DNA of 64,000 bases, from the NCBI GenBank assembly GCA_934045075.1, contig OW203721.1:630001-694000 (forward strand), in the 5' to 3' direction. Of this stretch, positions 45,595-56,976 are shown one piece after another. Position 1 is the first letter of the stretch; each line of letters opens with the position of its first letter. A program made the position numbers and the translations under genes. The notes below the pieces were generated by a model. That model was given only the letters and a program-made list of their open reading frames with translations. It did no database searches and had not been told where the DNA came from. This stretch comes from Yponomeuta sedellus (Eukaryota > Arthropoda > Insecta > Lepidoptera > Yponomeutidae).

Positions 45595-46389
45595 ACCATG
45601 CAAATAACGGCTCAACAGAGTTACATGAAACTTGGCATTAAATTCGCAAGGACGTCCTTTCTGTGAAGGCGGATGCCCCTTAAGCACATTTTGTATTAAT
45701 TAATGGATCACTGACGCGTCTTTCCCGCGCCCGCGACCCACGTCCCTTCGGCGTGGCCTCTGGCATACCTATATTCTACACGACTAACTGCCGACAACGG
45801 GCCTTATCTCAAAAAGAAAGTAGGTATGGGCTTAATCAACACTCGTGCCCACCGCGGGTGGGTGATTTCAAGCGCATATGTGTGAACAGCTGTGTCGTTC
45901 GGATTTCCTTGTGATGTTTTACTGGATTTCCAGTTTTTTATATTTTTACACGTCACACGTTTTTTACAGTTTTTTTTATTAAATATAAAATAACCTCTCG
46001 CCTTTATCCCATAGGTGTAAGTGGAGACCAGAGACTGCCACTTGCCACGATCCTGACAGATAATATTTTCACCCATACGATATTTTTAGAAATAAAATTT
46101 ATTTATTTTTAAACAGTGCCATCTGTTTATTATTTTAGGAACTACTACGCTGCTATTAAGACGTTTGTATTGTGAGTCAAGGAGACGTCGGTATAGCATG
46201 GTAGTTTCTAAACTGTGGCAGAGATGGCGTTACTGGTGAATAATTTTTCGTCTGCAGTTTTTCCACTGTGGTATAATTATGTAGACCTAGAGATTCTAAG
46301 AGTGTGATTTTTTTATGGTGGGACCCCCTTCAAATATAAATAATTAAGTAACAAGCGCTAATAAGCTTGTAATTTATCCCAATTCTGTT

Positions 46390-47741
46390 AAGAAAGATGG
46401 AATTATTGGGTATTAGGGGAGTGCCTTTGTCATGGTTCAAAAGCTATCTCTCTGAAAGGAAACAACTAGTGAAGGTCGGCGCCTATAAAAGTGATCACAA
46501 GGCAATCCGTTTCGTCGTACCACAAGGCAGTATTTTAGGCGCGTCCCTCTTTATTATATATTTGAATGACATCCACGAAGTGAAGACTAATGACGCTGAA
46601 GTAATCTGTTATGCCGATGATACAGCAATCCTTTTCCATGGGAGAACATGGGCAAATACTGTCACAGCAGCAGAAAAAGGCATGACACAAATCTCACAAT
46701 GGCTCCGAAATAATCTATTAACACTTAATAGCGAGAAAACCAAATACTTGTGTTTTCACAAAACCTCTGCATCCAAGCCCCCTACTGAACTGAAATTACG
46801 TGTGCACAACTGCTCTAATACATATCCGATTTGTACCTGCGAAACTATCGCACGCGAAACTAAAATTAAATATGTGGGCATAATAGTCGACGAAAAGTTA
46901 AATTTTAAAGACCACGTGTTTGTGCTGTCGATGAGGGTAAGAAAGATTGTTGGAGTCATGAAAAAGCTTCGTAACGCTGCTAGTAGAGACATACTTAATT
47001 TAGTCTACTTAGCGATTTGCCAATCCATATTAACATATTGCATCACAGTTTGGGGTGGAGCAGCTAAAACTGTACTCATAGACATTGAAAGAGCCCAACG
47101 CTCAGTGTTAAAAGTAATGCTAAAAAAACCATTCAGGTTCCCCATGCACTCTATGACGAAGCAAAAATCCTATCAGTCCGTAAACTATTCATACTAAAAA
47201 TCTCCCTTACCGTTCATAAAGCCACACTAAACTCTAACGAGTACCAGCGACTGCTGAGTAGACGCGTGTTCAGGATTCCGACCCCCACTATTAAAACTAC
47301 TTTTGTCCGTAGATTCAACCCCTTTTTAAGTTCCCACATTTATAATCATATAGTTGCTTTATGCGACATAAAATTAAACTCGGTAGTAGAAGCAAAAGTC
47401 ACAATAACAAAATTACTTTTAAGTCTGGATTACACAAGCACAGAAAATTTATTGTACCTATAAGGAAAATATATGCTGTTTGGTTAACTTTGGTTCACTT
47501 TCTATATAGGTAACTGTTGTATGGAAAGTGAACTAAACTATAAAATTAAAATTATTCTATAAGTTTATTTTTTGCATGTTATTATATAAACAAATTTTAT
47601 ATTGTTTACCATAAGTAATTAAGATGTTAAAATTTTAAATGGTTCCTCGCGAAACAGGCTAAGCCTAGTGCAAGGACCCCTGGTAATTTTGTAGTATTAA
47701 GTTTTTAATAATAAAAGTATTTTAATTTTTTTTTTTTTAAT
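46390..47741 (+). pseudogene. 5'-truncated LINE with RT domain
   Basis: Non-LTR retrotransposon ORF2 remnant. The first open stretch (46397-47197) begins inside the RT domain and holds VPQGSILGASLF and the catalytic CYADDTAI. The frame then shifts by one base near 47140 (LYDEAKIL continues in another frame) and runs to the stop near 47461. A 3' UTR follows with aataaaag and a terminal T-rich/A-rich run to about 47741. Endonuclease and the RT N-terminus are missing. The general type is R1/Jockey-like; the exact clade is not certain. Confidence 0.85.
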
Positions 47742-48367
47742 TGCCAATCACGGTTCACACTCATGGTTATTAAGCCCTTACTCTCTCTTTCTGAAAGAAG
47801 GTCGGTGTCTTCATTCAATTCAGAAAAATATAATAGATTCCGCCGACAGCATATCAACCTTTAAATTTTTGTTACAAAGCAGTCCTTTACTTAATTGATT
47901 AGTTTGAACGTATGTAAAAGTTGATTTTCTGCCAACTGTAGAATAATGCAACATTGCTGTGGAATAATGCAGTTGCATAATTTGCAGTGTGAACCCGTTT
48001 CATCATCCAATTCTGTGATCCAATACGAAAAAGTTATGAATAATTATTTAATTTCTTATATTTATCTTATGAAGTTCTGTGATGCATACATCTGTATCCC
48101 AGAGGGCAGAGGCAGAGACCAGGGACTGCCACTTGCCACGATCCTGACAGATCACCTTCGCTTCATCAACGTTCATAAGTCGCACGCACGCACACCGGTT
48201 TCGGGTACTTTTTATCTTTCCCTTTGCTGAAACATTTGGTCGATGTTGTTCTGTTATGCTAATCAAATAATTACGTTGCTGGGCACGGGTTCATCATCGC
48301 ATGAAGGTTCTACTCAACCAAGTGGGCCCCACCAAGGGGCCCACTAGGCCCCAAGATGGGTTTAGTT

Positions 48368-48560
48368 ATCAACCCTTGTATGCCCCCACTGCTGGGGCAT
48401 GGGTTTCTTCCTGCATCACAGGAAGGTTAGGCCATACTCCACCACGGGAGCCAAGTCCGAGTTGGTGAAGGACTATAAGACAGTGGCGGACCTTACTGAA
48501 AATGTTATCAAGCTGTTGGTGCCGGCTGTTATGTAATGGCAGTCGTTAAGCCATGGCTAG
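48368..48560 (-). repeat. 5S-like SINE fragment
   Basis: Minus-strand 3' end and body, internally deleted. Confidence 0.65.
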
Positions 48561-49068
48561 GCCTTATGAAGGTATAGCTTTAAAATTAAATTACACGTAT
48601 AAAAGAGTTATTTTTTAAAATTCACATTAGTAAATTACCCCGTCCGAAGAGAGCCGATCGCTTGTCTTTTTATACCTAACTTTATTCGTGAAACTAGACG
48701 GATGAATTTTCTCTTAGTAAAATTTTCGCTGTTCTTGGAAAGCGGAAGATATTCAGAACTTTTGCGTCTTGAAATTTCCTTGCGATGCTGGTGATTCACT
48801 AGTGCTGGTAAAGCTGCAGGCTGTTCTTAGGAGACGCAACAAGGACTGAAGTCATGTAAAAGTACAAAAAAAAGTTGTATTTAAACAAAAGTTTCTACTT
48901 AATGAGTTCACATTGATAACTTATATAGAGAAAAGGCTAACAGAGACACTCCTCGTTCATTTATTTTTCAAAACAGGTATTAACTTAATTAAATGAGATT
49001 TCAACTTAAAGCTACAACACTGCACTAGACATAATCGTCCCCGTTAACAGAATTTAAATATCCGACAT

Positions 49069-49436
49069 GGATATCAACCCATGTATGCCCCCACTGCTGG
49101 GGCATGGGTCTCTTCCTGCATCGTGGCAAGGTAAGGCCATACTCCACCACGGGGGCCAAGTCCGGGTTGGTGGAAGATTGTAAGACAGTAGCGGGCCTTA
49201 CTGTCCGAAGTTATCAAGCCGCCCATAAGGCCTCTGACATGGCTTAACGACTGTCACTACATGACAGCCGGCACCAACGGCTTAACATGCCTTGCGAAGC
49301 AGGAAGCGCTCGGAAAAATGCCACTAGCGGTAGTCACGGGACGGTGACACATCCTGCACCTGACCGCGCCTGTTGTTGTTTAACTCAAGTGATTGATTCC
49401 AATCACTCGGTTCGACTAGGCCACGAGCGCTTTCGC
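49069..49436 (-). mobile_element. Full-length 5S rRNA-like SINE (reference copy)
   Basis: 368 bp with a 10-bp target duplication tatccgacat at 49059-49068 and 49437-49446. On the minus strand it reads: head gcgctcgtggcctag with the 5S-like promoter block; a spacer ending in ccgagcgctt; then a body with paired segments (ggcagtcgttaagccatg; aagaga, ccc and agcagtgg motifs near the end); then a short tail. The family is the most abundant in the window, with about 20 copies or pieces. Confidence 0.8.
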
Positions 49437-49439
49437 TAT

Positions 49440-49575
49440 CCGACATCACTTTGGCTTTTTTGCACCAAGTGTGCTTAACACATTTTTTAAGCCGTGTTGG
49501 TGGTAAGTCCAATATATCTTAAGGAATCTTTATGAGGTATACAGTACCACATGAAGGATGTGTTAACTTTTGCAA
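49440..49575 (-). repeat. LINE N1 C-terminal fragment, antisense
   Basis: Covers the caccaagtgtgcttaacaca region. It carries the target site of the full-length 5S-like SINE. Confidence 0.65.
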
Positions 49576-49947
49576 GTCAGTTCACTCTCCTTATTTCCCA
49601 TCTGGCCTATCTACTGCTCTAAACTGATATCTTGTTTATCAGTGTGCTCCGGGCTAAGGGACAAGTTCATTAACATCTCCTGGCGTGCGCTCCTGTGCTT
49701 CTGTTAACGAGATGTGCCAATTATTACGCCTCACGCCGCACTGGAATCACATTAGTCACTTGCCATCCATGGATCGCATGACTGGATGACAAGATTGCCG
49801 AATCTAATCTGCTCCATCAGCCCATATTCGCCAATCTTAGGAAATCGGCCTCCCACAGCGCACGCCATTCTGTTGCACCTTCGGCCAACCTCATCCAGGC
49901 GCTACCGTATACTATCAATTATATTGATACTATACGAGTACAGTACA

Positions 49948-50221
49948 TTTAATAAAAACCTATTTAAAGGCTAAAAAAAGAAAAGAAAATAGGCAAGTGA
50001 TGCAAATTACTTCAGCCAGATGTCCGTAATACAGAGAGTATTGTAAAGAGGTTCGAAATTTCAGTTTTAATTAAACCTATTTAGAGACTAAAAAATCCAC
50101 CCATGCCGGGACTCGAACCCGCGACCTCTATCACGGTTAGCCAGAGGTCGCGTGTTCGAGTCCCGGCATGGGTGGAATTTTTAGCCTCTAAATGGATTTT
50201 TAAAATTTATTTATTTATTAA
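49948..50221 (+). mobile_element. tRNA-like SINE leader with a palindromic copy inserted in it
   Basis: A leader piece (to 50060) is followed by a 149-bp palindromic copy at 50073-50221. Near-perfect flanks are ttcagttttaatt (50060-50072) and ttcagtttaaatt (50222-50234). Confidence 0.75.
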
Positions 50222-50469
50222 TTCAGTTTAAATTGATTAATTTAGTTTGAAGACTCATCATCAATCGTATTTGTACCATTGTACTTAAGAAAATAAAAAT
50301 TTAATCTGTGTCATAACATAACACACAGAAGTGCGCAGTTATACGCCAGAAGGGTACCTATGGTATCCTGTGAAAAAATCGAAAGTAATTAAGTCCTTAC
50401 ACTCTCTGGGAGATGGCCCGTGCCCTGCAGGGGTACGTTTATAGGCTTCAAAAATATATTACGATTCTT

Positions 50470-50548
50470 GTATATCCCCACTCTTCCTGCATCGCAGGAA
50501 GGATGGCATCCACCACGGGGGCCAAGATCGGGCCACGAGCGCTTCAAT
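50470..50548 (-). repeat. 5S-like SINE fragment next to Fhos exon
   Basis: Short minus-strand pieces of 3' end and body about 60 bp upstream of the second Fhos exon. Confidence 0.55.
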
Positions 50549-50608
50549 AGGTATATTACGAAATATTTTTACTGACTCTTACTTGACTGGTTTTTATTCT
50601 TGTTCCAG

Positions 50609-50718
50609 CTTGATGACGTGGCACTGCAAGTGTTTCGCGATGGGGAGTACGGCCCCTACCTGGACCTCGACGCCACTCTCGGCGAGCAGGAAGAAGAGAT
50701 CGAGGGTCTGCAGGACAA
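50609..50718 (+). CDS. Fhos: FHOD-family formin, second recognised coding exon
   Basis: The acceptor tattcttgttccag precedes 50609 and the donor gtaagt starts at 50719. The 110 nt give 36 codons plus 2 nt, entering in phase 0 and leaving in phase 2. The peptide starts LDDVALQVF and continues through YLDLDATLGEQEEEIEG. This is the part of the FHOD N-terminal domain that directly follows the sequence encoded at 22840-23064; vertebrate FHOD3 has the same order, HKLDD then YLDLEATLAEQ. The exon sits alone among LINE and SINE fragments. The next expected exon, the start of the armadillo-like FH3 region, was not found in the remaining 13.3 kb. Confidence 0.85.
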
Positions 50719-51204
50719 GTAAGTCACCTGCTCCCAAGAAAACATCCTTGCCTGCACCTCATGATGACTTGTTTGCGTTTTAGGGATGCGGTTTTAGTGT
50801 TCCGTACTTCAAAAGGAAAAAGGAAACATTTAATATGAAGTTTGTTCAGGAGATCCGATCAGCAACGTATTCGGGAACGCAATAGCTCCCCGCCGCTAGC
50901 GTGCGACGTGAAGCCTCAAACACCACTCCGTTTCCCTTTTCTTTTTTAAAACTACCCTTCAATATTTTTTTAGTATGTTTTTGCTTGTCAATTAAATGTC
51001 TACAAACCCACAATCAATAGTTCTTCAATGACATGGTGGCTGATCAAGGATGTTTTTTCTTGTGGCTGATGCAACTATCATTATGAATTTACCTACTTTG
51101 TTCGATAATACTTACGTATAAAATTAGATATATCATTCAAAATCATGACACATTATACATATATGTAAAAAAAAAATATTCACTCGTCATCTTTTTTTTT
51201 TTCT

Positions 51205-52290
51205 TTTTTCAAAGTAGCACAGAAACTGCGGCTTAATGAACGTTACAATTCAAACTAGGTGTCCATTTCAAAATCTAGATCATTAAGGAGAAAAAAAACT
51301 CCAAACTTAGTCTTTTCAAAAGTCCTTAATTAACATAGTTTACATAATTATTATAAAACATAGAATTCATACATTGTACTGGCTTTAATTCCAGACCTCA
51401 TTGTCATCTAAATAATCCTTTATGTTATAGTAGCCCTTTTGGCACAAAGTGTGCTTAACATATTTTTTGAACCGCGATTCAGGCAAGCTTAATATATCTT
51501 CAGGGATTTTATTATAGAAGCGTATACAATGCCCCATGAAGGATGTATTAACCTTTGCCAGCCTAAATTGTGGGAACAAAAGTTTATGTTTATTTCTAGT
51601 ATTTACATTGTGTTGGCTACCTAAAGTTTTAAAGTTACTGATATTTTTCCTATCGTACATAATGTTTTCATATATATACTGACTGGCAACTGTCAGGATG
51701 TTAGTTTCTTTAAAGAAATCTCTTAACGAATCTCTACTACCCAGCCTATAAATGAATCTGATCGCTCTCTTCTGCAAGACGAAGATGGTCTCAATGTCTG
51801 CTGCCCGTCCCCACAGTAGTATGCCATAGGACATAAGACTATGGAAGTAACTAAAATAAACAAGCCTAGCAGTTGCGACGTCAGTTAGTTCCCTAATTCT
51901 TTTGACTGCATATGCTGCTGAACTAAGCCTATTTGCTAATTTTTCTATATGAGGACCCCATTGAAGCTTTGCATCAATTGTGATACCTAGAAATACAGTT
52001 TCATTCACAAGGTCTAATTTGTCATTCCCCAATAAAACATTGCTGTCTACCGTTTTGCCATTTGGAAGAGTGAACTTTATACATTTCGTCTTTTTTGAAT
52101 TTAACGATAAGTTATTAGAAGTAAACCAATTTAGCACCCGAGAGAGAGCATTATTTGCATTGTCAACGTCATTTTCTTGTCACTTAATTTTAAAAATAAG
52201 TGACGTGTCATCTGCAAATAATACTATCTCTGACATATTTTGAACCATGAACGGCAAATCATTTACATATACGAGGAAGAGGAAGAATTT
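51205..52290 (-). pseudogene. LINE family N1 remnant with RT C-terminal half
   Basis: The minus strand encodes FLFLVYVNDLP, the catalytic FADDTS (52201-52218), then the RT thumb and C-terminus (LNWFTSNNLSLNSKKTKC, YGILLWG), ending at DDNEVWN. A TGA at 52180-52182 interrupts the frame just after the catalytic motif. The 3' UTR (51205-51384) contains the gaataaaa-type end shared by about ten fragments in the window. The 5' break abuts a 5S-like SINE. Confidence 0.85.
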
Positions 52291-52291
52291 A

Positions 52292-52627
52292 CATTAACCC
52301 ATTATGTCCCCACGGGTCTCTTCCCTAAGGAATGTATAGGCTATACTCCAAAACGGGGCCAAGTTCGGATTGGTGGAGGCTTGCAAGACTAGTGGCTGGT
52401 CTTACTGCCAGAAGTTTTCAAGCCGCCCATAAGGCCTCTGTCACGGCTTAACGACTGCCATTACATGACAGCCGGCACGAACGTCTCAACGTGCCTTACG
52501 AAGCACGGAAGCGCTCGAGAACCTGCCACTAGCGGTAGTCACGGGACGGTCACCCATCCTGCACCTGACCGCGGCTGTTGTAGCTTAACTCGAGTGATTG
52601 ATTCCAATCACTCGGTTGGACTAGTTA
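52292..52627 (-). mobile_element. 5S-like SINE, near full length
   Basis: Minus-strand copy including the 5S-like head (ctcgagttaagctacaacag when read on the minus strand). It abuts the broken 5' end of the LINE at 51205-52290. Confidence 0.75.
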
Positions 52628-52839
52628 TTGTTAGACTATTCTATATTGTTCACTGAAAAAAAAAACCACAAATACAACATAATTACATTGATACTAACTA
52701 TGACGATACTTCTTTATAATAGCTGGCCAGAGCGCAGCCATCCAGACAAGTTTGAATTAAGTAAAGGAAATCGTTACGTTCTGTTTGACCGTCAATCGTT
52801 ATGAGACCCGCAGCTAGGCTAAGGTTTCGACAAAAAGAA

Positions 52840-52915
52840 ACAACTTAACACGGGTTAGTGCAATAAAAAGAATATAATCATGTGGGTACTGCGATATCAT
52901 TCCGCGGGCTTATTA
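52840..52915 (+). repeat. tRNA-like SINE 3' end joined to 5' leader
   Basis: acacgggttagtgcaataaa, the family 3' end, continues without a gap into ataatcatgtgggtactgcg, the family 5' leader. This is a head-to-tail junction. Confidence 0.6.
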
Positions 52916-53369
52916 CGTATCTTGAAATGACAAGCAACAGGCAAAAATTGCGCAATATCTGCTGTCAAAGTCAAATTTTGTATTACCGACTGGCAACGCG
53001 ACAGCAACAAGCTCAAAAAAATCGATCGCAACGCCATCTGCAAAGCGACAGCGACCGGGGAACTAAAAATGCATTTTTTGTCGTTTGGCTGTGACGGTTT
53101 GGTATTACGTAGCACTATTTGACAGCGATCGACAGCAGATTGAAATGTCAAACGGCGATTTTTGAACAACAACTAAAGTGGTGTCTGCAAGGCAGTTGCT
53201 ATGTGGTTGCTATTCGTTTGCTTACTTTATTAACTGTTTACTTCATAAGATCATGGCCATTCATGGCTGACATCGTCATGGGAAAGCGATACTGAAATAA
53301 GAGTGCGTATCGAAATTGCCCGAGCTTCATTTAAATTGTGTTCTGTGTTCATTTATGACGTTGAGTAAA

Positions 53370-53760
53370 GTACTGTGCTTTCGGCAACTCTCGATCAAAC
53401 TCCGCAATAAGATCCTGCATTGTTATATATGGCCTGTCGTTCTTTACGGATGCGAGTCATGGACCGTAAAGAAAGAACTCAAAAAAAGACTCGCGCCTTG
53501 GACACGAAGGAGAATCTTGTCCGCACGATCAAGCAGCGGAAAGTAGCTTACTTAGGCCATGTGCTGCGATGCAGTAAATACCAATTACTGCGGACTATTT
53601 TGATGGGCAAGGTGGAAGGAAAGAGAAGGCCGGGCAGGATGTCATGGTTGTGCAACATCAAGGAGTGGACCAGTGTTAAAACTGCGGAGGAGCTGTTCAG
53701 AATTGCACTCAACAGAGATCGCTGTAAAGAGCTGACTGCCAACCTCAAGTAATGGAGAGG
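53370..53760 (+). pseudogene. RTE-type LINE C-terminal remnant
   Basis: First frame: LRNKILHCYIWPVVLYGCES and WTVKKELKKRL. After a deletion, a second frame: RTIKQRKVAYLGHVLR, GKVEGKRRPGR, ELFRIALNRDRC, with stop at 53750. This is the region after the RT domain in RTE-like LINEs. Part of the middle (the WIYRRILRISW-type segment) is lost. Confidence 0.8.
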
Positions 53761-55302
53761 CACTTTAAGAAGATAAACTGTTTAAAAATAAACTAATAGA
53801 TATATTTTTAAAACTATGGCTCGTGCACTTCTCTTGATGGCTGCATTAGAGGCTGAGGAGATGAGACAGGAACCCAGGAGGACAGCCTCACTGAGACGTC
53901 GATTACCTATGTGAGGAAGCCAACGCGTACAACTTGTCCGATTGGGAATTTCAGTCTCATTACAGACTTTCAAAGGATCTAGTCAGGCAGTTGATAGTGC
54001 TACAGATTGTATGAAAATAGTGAAAAATTAACCAAGTGTGATAGTAGGCATTCTGCTATCAAATCTTGTCAAATGATTAGGGTACCTATAGAATGCATGT
54101 ACATGCATGAATTTTATGTCCTTCTAAAAATTAACCCTTTCGCGGATGCGCGTATGCATAACAATTAAAAGAACAATAGATTTTAAAAACGTCCGCAGAA
54201 GTGTTAAGTTCAAATTAATATTAATTACTTTCATTTCAGATATTTGTTGCCAATCATAATTACATTGAAATTAAAAGTACACATTCTGATCTTATTTGTT
54301 TAATTTTAGTACATTTGCATAGGTATTTATGACAATAAACTGACACAAACATAAATTTTCATAAAAGTAGGTATGAAACATGCTATGGAAACTAGTTTCA
54401 GATTCAAATTCATAAGTTTTATTCAAAGTTCAAACAAAATATTACTTTATGAATATCAAATTCACAATTAATAGAGTTTGTGGAGAAGAAACTAAAATTC
54501 CACATTTATTCTTTTCAAAACAGTCTTAAGTTTAATTAACAAACTTTAAAATATATTACTAAGTATAATTAAGCCTCTAAATAGGTTATTATAATATACT
54601 TTGTTTGCACAGAGTGCTCTATGCACAAAATATTAGATTTACTAAAAGCCAAGAATAATACCCAAGAACCTATTCATTATTATTTTTAGATTTTAGTAAA
54701 TTTAATATTTTATGCATAGCTTCCATATGCATCCGAGATATTTCCACAAATGTTTTTAATGCATCTGCAATAACTAAGGTAGCCTCCGCTTGTTTTTCTT
54801 CTGCAGCCACCCTCCTCTCGAAGTCAATGACCCAATCTGATGAAACACCTACAAATAAAATAGCAGTGTGAAATAAAGTTTGTGAATATTATAATTATTA
54901 TGTAATTAATAAAAGGCAAATTCGACACGTTTATTCATTTAACGCTAGGGATTTAGTGACATAGTTTTAGTCACATTATCATCACCCTTTATTATGACAT
55001 GGATTTAATCGAGTTTGTAGTAAATTAAACATAAAACATACTTGTGGCAGAACAGATCTTGGACGTCTTGGGATCATACGAGGGCGGCTTACTGGACTTT
55101 CGCGGTCACCTATGAGTACATGAAAGTAAAGAATTTTTAAATTTTACATTTAAATAGAAAACTGTCACGCCAATTTTCTAGAGGGGTAGACATAATAAAT
55201 AAAAAATATTTGACCTTTTAATATAGCTAACTTAACACCTTTATTCTAATGGAAATATAATTTGTCAAAAATTTATTATTTTTAAATGCTTTATATTGGA
55301 AT

Positions 55303-55451
55303 ACTATTTTTATTTTAATGCACTAACCCGTGCTAAGGAACAAATTTAAAAACCTATTTAGAGGCTAAAAATTTCATCACGGATAGCCAGAGGTTGCGGG
55401 TTCGAATCCCGGCATGGGTGAAATTTTTAGCCTCTAAATAGGTTTTTAAAT
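55303..55451 (+). mobile_element. Palindromic tRNA-like SINE with 12-bp TSD
   Basis: Perfect ttatattggaat flanks at 55291-55302 and 55452-55463. The left arm is the inverted 3' end and the right arm is core plus 3' end. It lies within an intron of the Myb/SANT pseudogene and is also 149 bp long. Confidence 0.85.
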
Positions 55452-55668
55452 TTATATTGGAATGTTAATAACATAATTTATACATAAATGTAGATTACCT
55501 GTTTGCTAAAAGCTATCTTGCTCATTGACCACTGTTGGCACTGTCTCTGGGTCAGTAGGAGTTTCCATGTTATTGGTAATAGTTGGCTAAAAAAACACAA
55601 TGACATTAATAACAAAAGATTAATATCATAGGGTAGTTTTCATTTACCTTTTAGATAATGGAACTTAC

Positions 55669-55848
55669 AAAGACTAGCACTCTGTGTTCGATGTCACCAA
55701 AAACAGCAGCCTCTCCAATGATAGCCAGTACCATCTTATCTGTTTCAGACAAGTCATCTAAGGTACTAGGCCCACCACCAGTTCCCATTGCTTGACGTCT
55801 CCTTTCAGAAGCGCGACTCTTCACCTTATGTTTAAGGTCAGCCCAGTA
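55669..55848 (-). pseudogene. Exon 2 of Myb/SANT pseudogene
   Basis: Exactly 60 open codons between a ttttgttttag acceptor and a gtaagt donor, in phase 0 with exon 1 (KRWKR then YWADLKHK). It is the best preserved part of the pseudogene. Confidence 0.75.
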
Positions 55849-56732
55849 CTAAAACAAAACAAAAGAATAAGTTTCCAGTTAAGATGAAACCTAATTACCT
55901 ACATAAAACTAATAAAATTTAGTTTTATTTATTTTATTTTAGTATTTGTGATAGGTACATACCCGTTTCCAACGCTTTTCTAACTTGGAGGAGCCTCAAC
56001 CATGGGCATTTAGTACAGTGCTAGGTTATCTCATTCTCGATCAATGTTCTCTTTTGATAGGGAACCCAGGCCAACACCTTTGGCCACAGCTGGATTAGCT
56101 TCTTGGAAGTCTAAAAGCTCCGCTGGCTGGTTATTGGATACGCGGTGTTTTTTTCTATGGTACAAAACTAAACAGGAAAAATGATTTGCATTTGTAAGTT
56201 AAATGGGAAGGATTTCAAGTTATGAAATTAAATATGACCAATTATATAAAAATCATAGTTTTGCAACTTAGTACTAGTATCTACAAGTCCTTCCACAAGT
56301 TGAAGCGATCGCAGTTGACGCACATTTATCCAATTTCGGTACCTAGTCAAAATACGTCTAATTTGTGCACAATACCTCGAAATTGAGTAAAAAATACGAA
56401 CTTCGTACATTTCACACGAATTAGCAAAAAGTTTTTGAACATAAATCTAGTCTTCAACGTTTAGCAGATGTTTAGAATAGTTGCAACGAAAAAGCCGCGA
56501 AATGACAGACGATACAAGTGTGTTTGACGTTTTGTAGTTCCATTGATTGCTACCTGACTGCTAGTGGCGCTAGTAAAAGTGCATTTAGCGGCCAGCAAGC
56601 AGCTAGCAGACGATAAACTTACATAATACAGTTTTTTTTGCAACCGCTGGACCGGTCGCTGTCGCTCTGCTGTTGCTTTGCTTTCCGGTGGCTGTCGCGC
56701 TGCGGTTGCTTTGAAATACGTAATAAGCCTGC

Positions 56733-56976
56733 CGATGTAAAACCTAACTGCAAAGTACGAGTAGGTACTCGGGGCTGCAAGTGTTGCAGATTACTTCAGC
56801 CAGATGTTGCTGCCTGTACGTAATACAGAGAGTATTGTAGAGAGGTTCAAATTTTTACTGATGCCGGTGAGGCGCCCATTAGCTCAGTTGGTGGGAGAGC
56901 GCTGGCACTGTTAGCAAGAGGTCGCGGGTTCGTGTCCCGGCATGGATAAAATTTTTAGCCTCTAATTAGGTGTTTA
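56733..56976 (+). mobile_element. tRNA-like SINE, long sense copy
   Basis: Long leader (gtaaaacctaactgcaaag, gtactcggggctgcaag) followed by the core at about 56873-56945 and the right end. Confidence 0.75.

Larger units (their letters stand above)
23065..50608 (+). other. Fhos: Fhos intron (27.5 kb)
   Basis: The interval between the two in-phase formin exons starts with gtgaga and ends with tgttccag. It contains a full LTR retrotransposon in the sense direction, at least six TIR or foldback elements, two SINE families and several LINE remnants. No further exon that clearly fits FHOD was recognised inside it. A GC-rich ORF at 43795-43941 is a weak candidate for an isoform-specific exon. Confidence 0.75.
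54670..56165 (-). pseudogene. Myb/SANT (zeste-like) protein pseudogene with introns
   Basis: This family of DNA-binding proteins, resembling Drosophila zeste and transposon-derived, has a SANT-like trihelix, a GTGGGP linker and a coiled C-terminus. Exon 1 (55963-56165) reads LLDFQEANPAVAKGVG then KLEKRWKR; exon 2 (55669-55848) reads YWADLKHKVKSRASERRR, GTGGGPSTLDDLSETDK; exon 3 (to 55586) reaches a stop at 55506-55508. Downstream blocks at 55042-55109 and 54670-54848 (FERRVAAEEKQAEATL to a stop at 54670) look like the old C-terminus. Splice signals are intact, so this is not a processed copy. Exon 1 carries stops at 56031 and 55996 plus a frameshift, and phases of the last blocks do not agree. 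A palindromic SINE sits in one intron. Antisense to Fhos. Confidence 0.75.
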
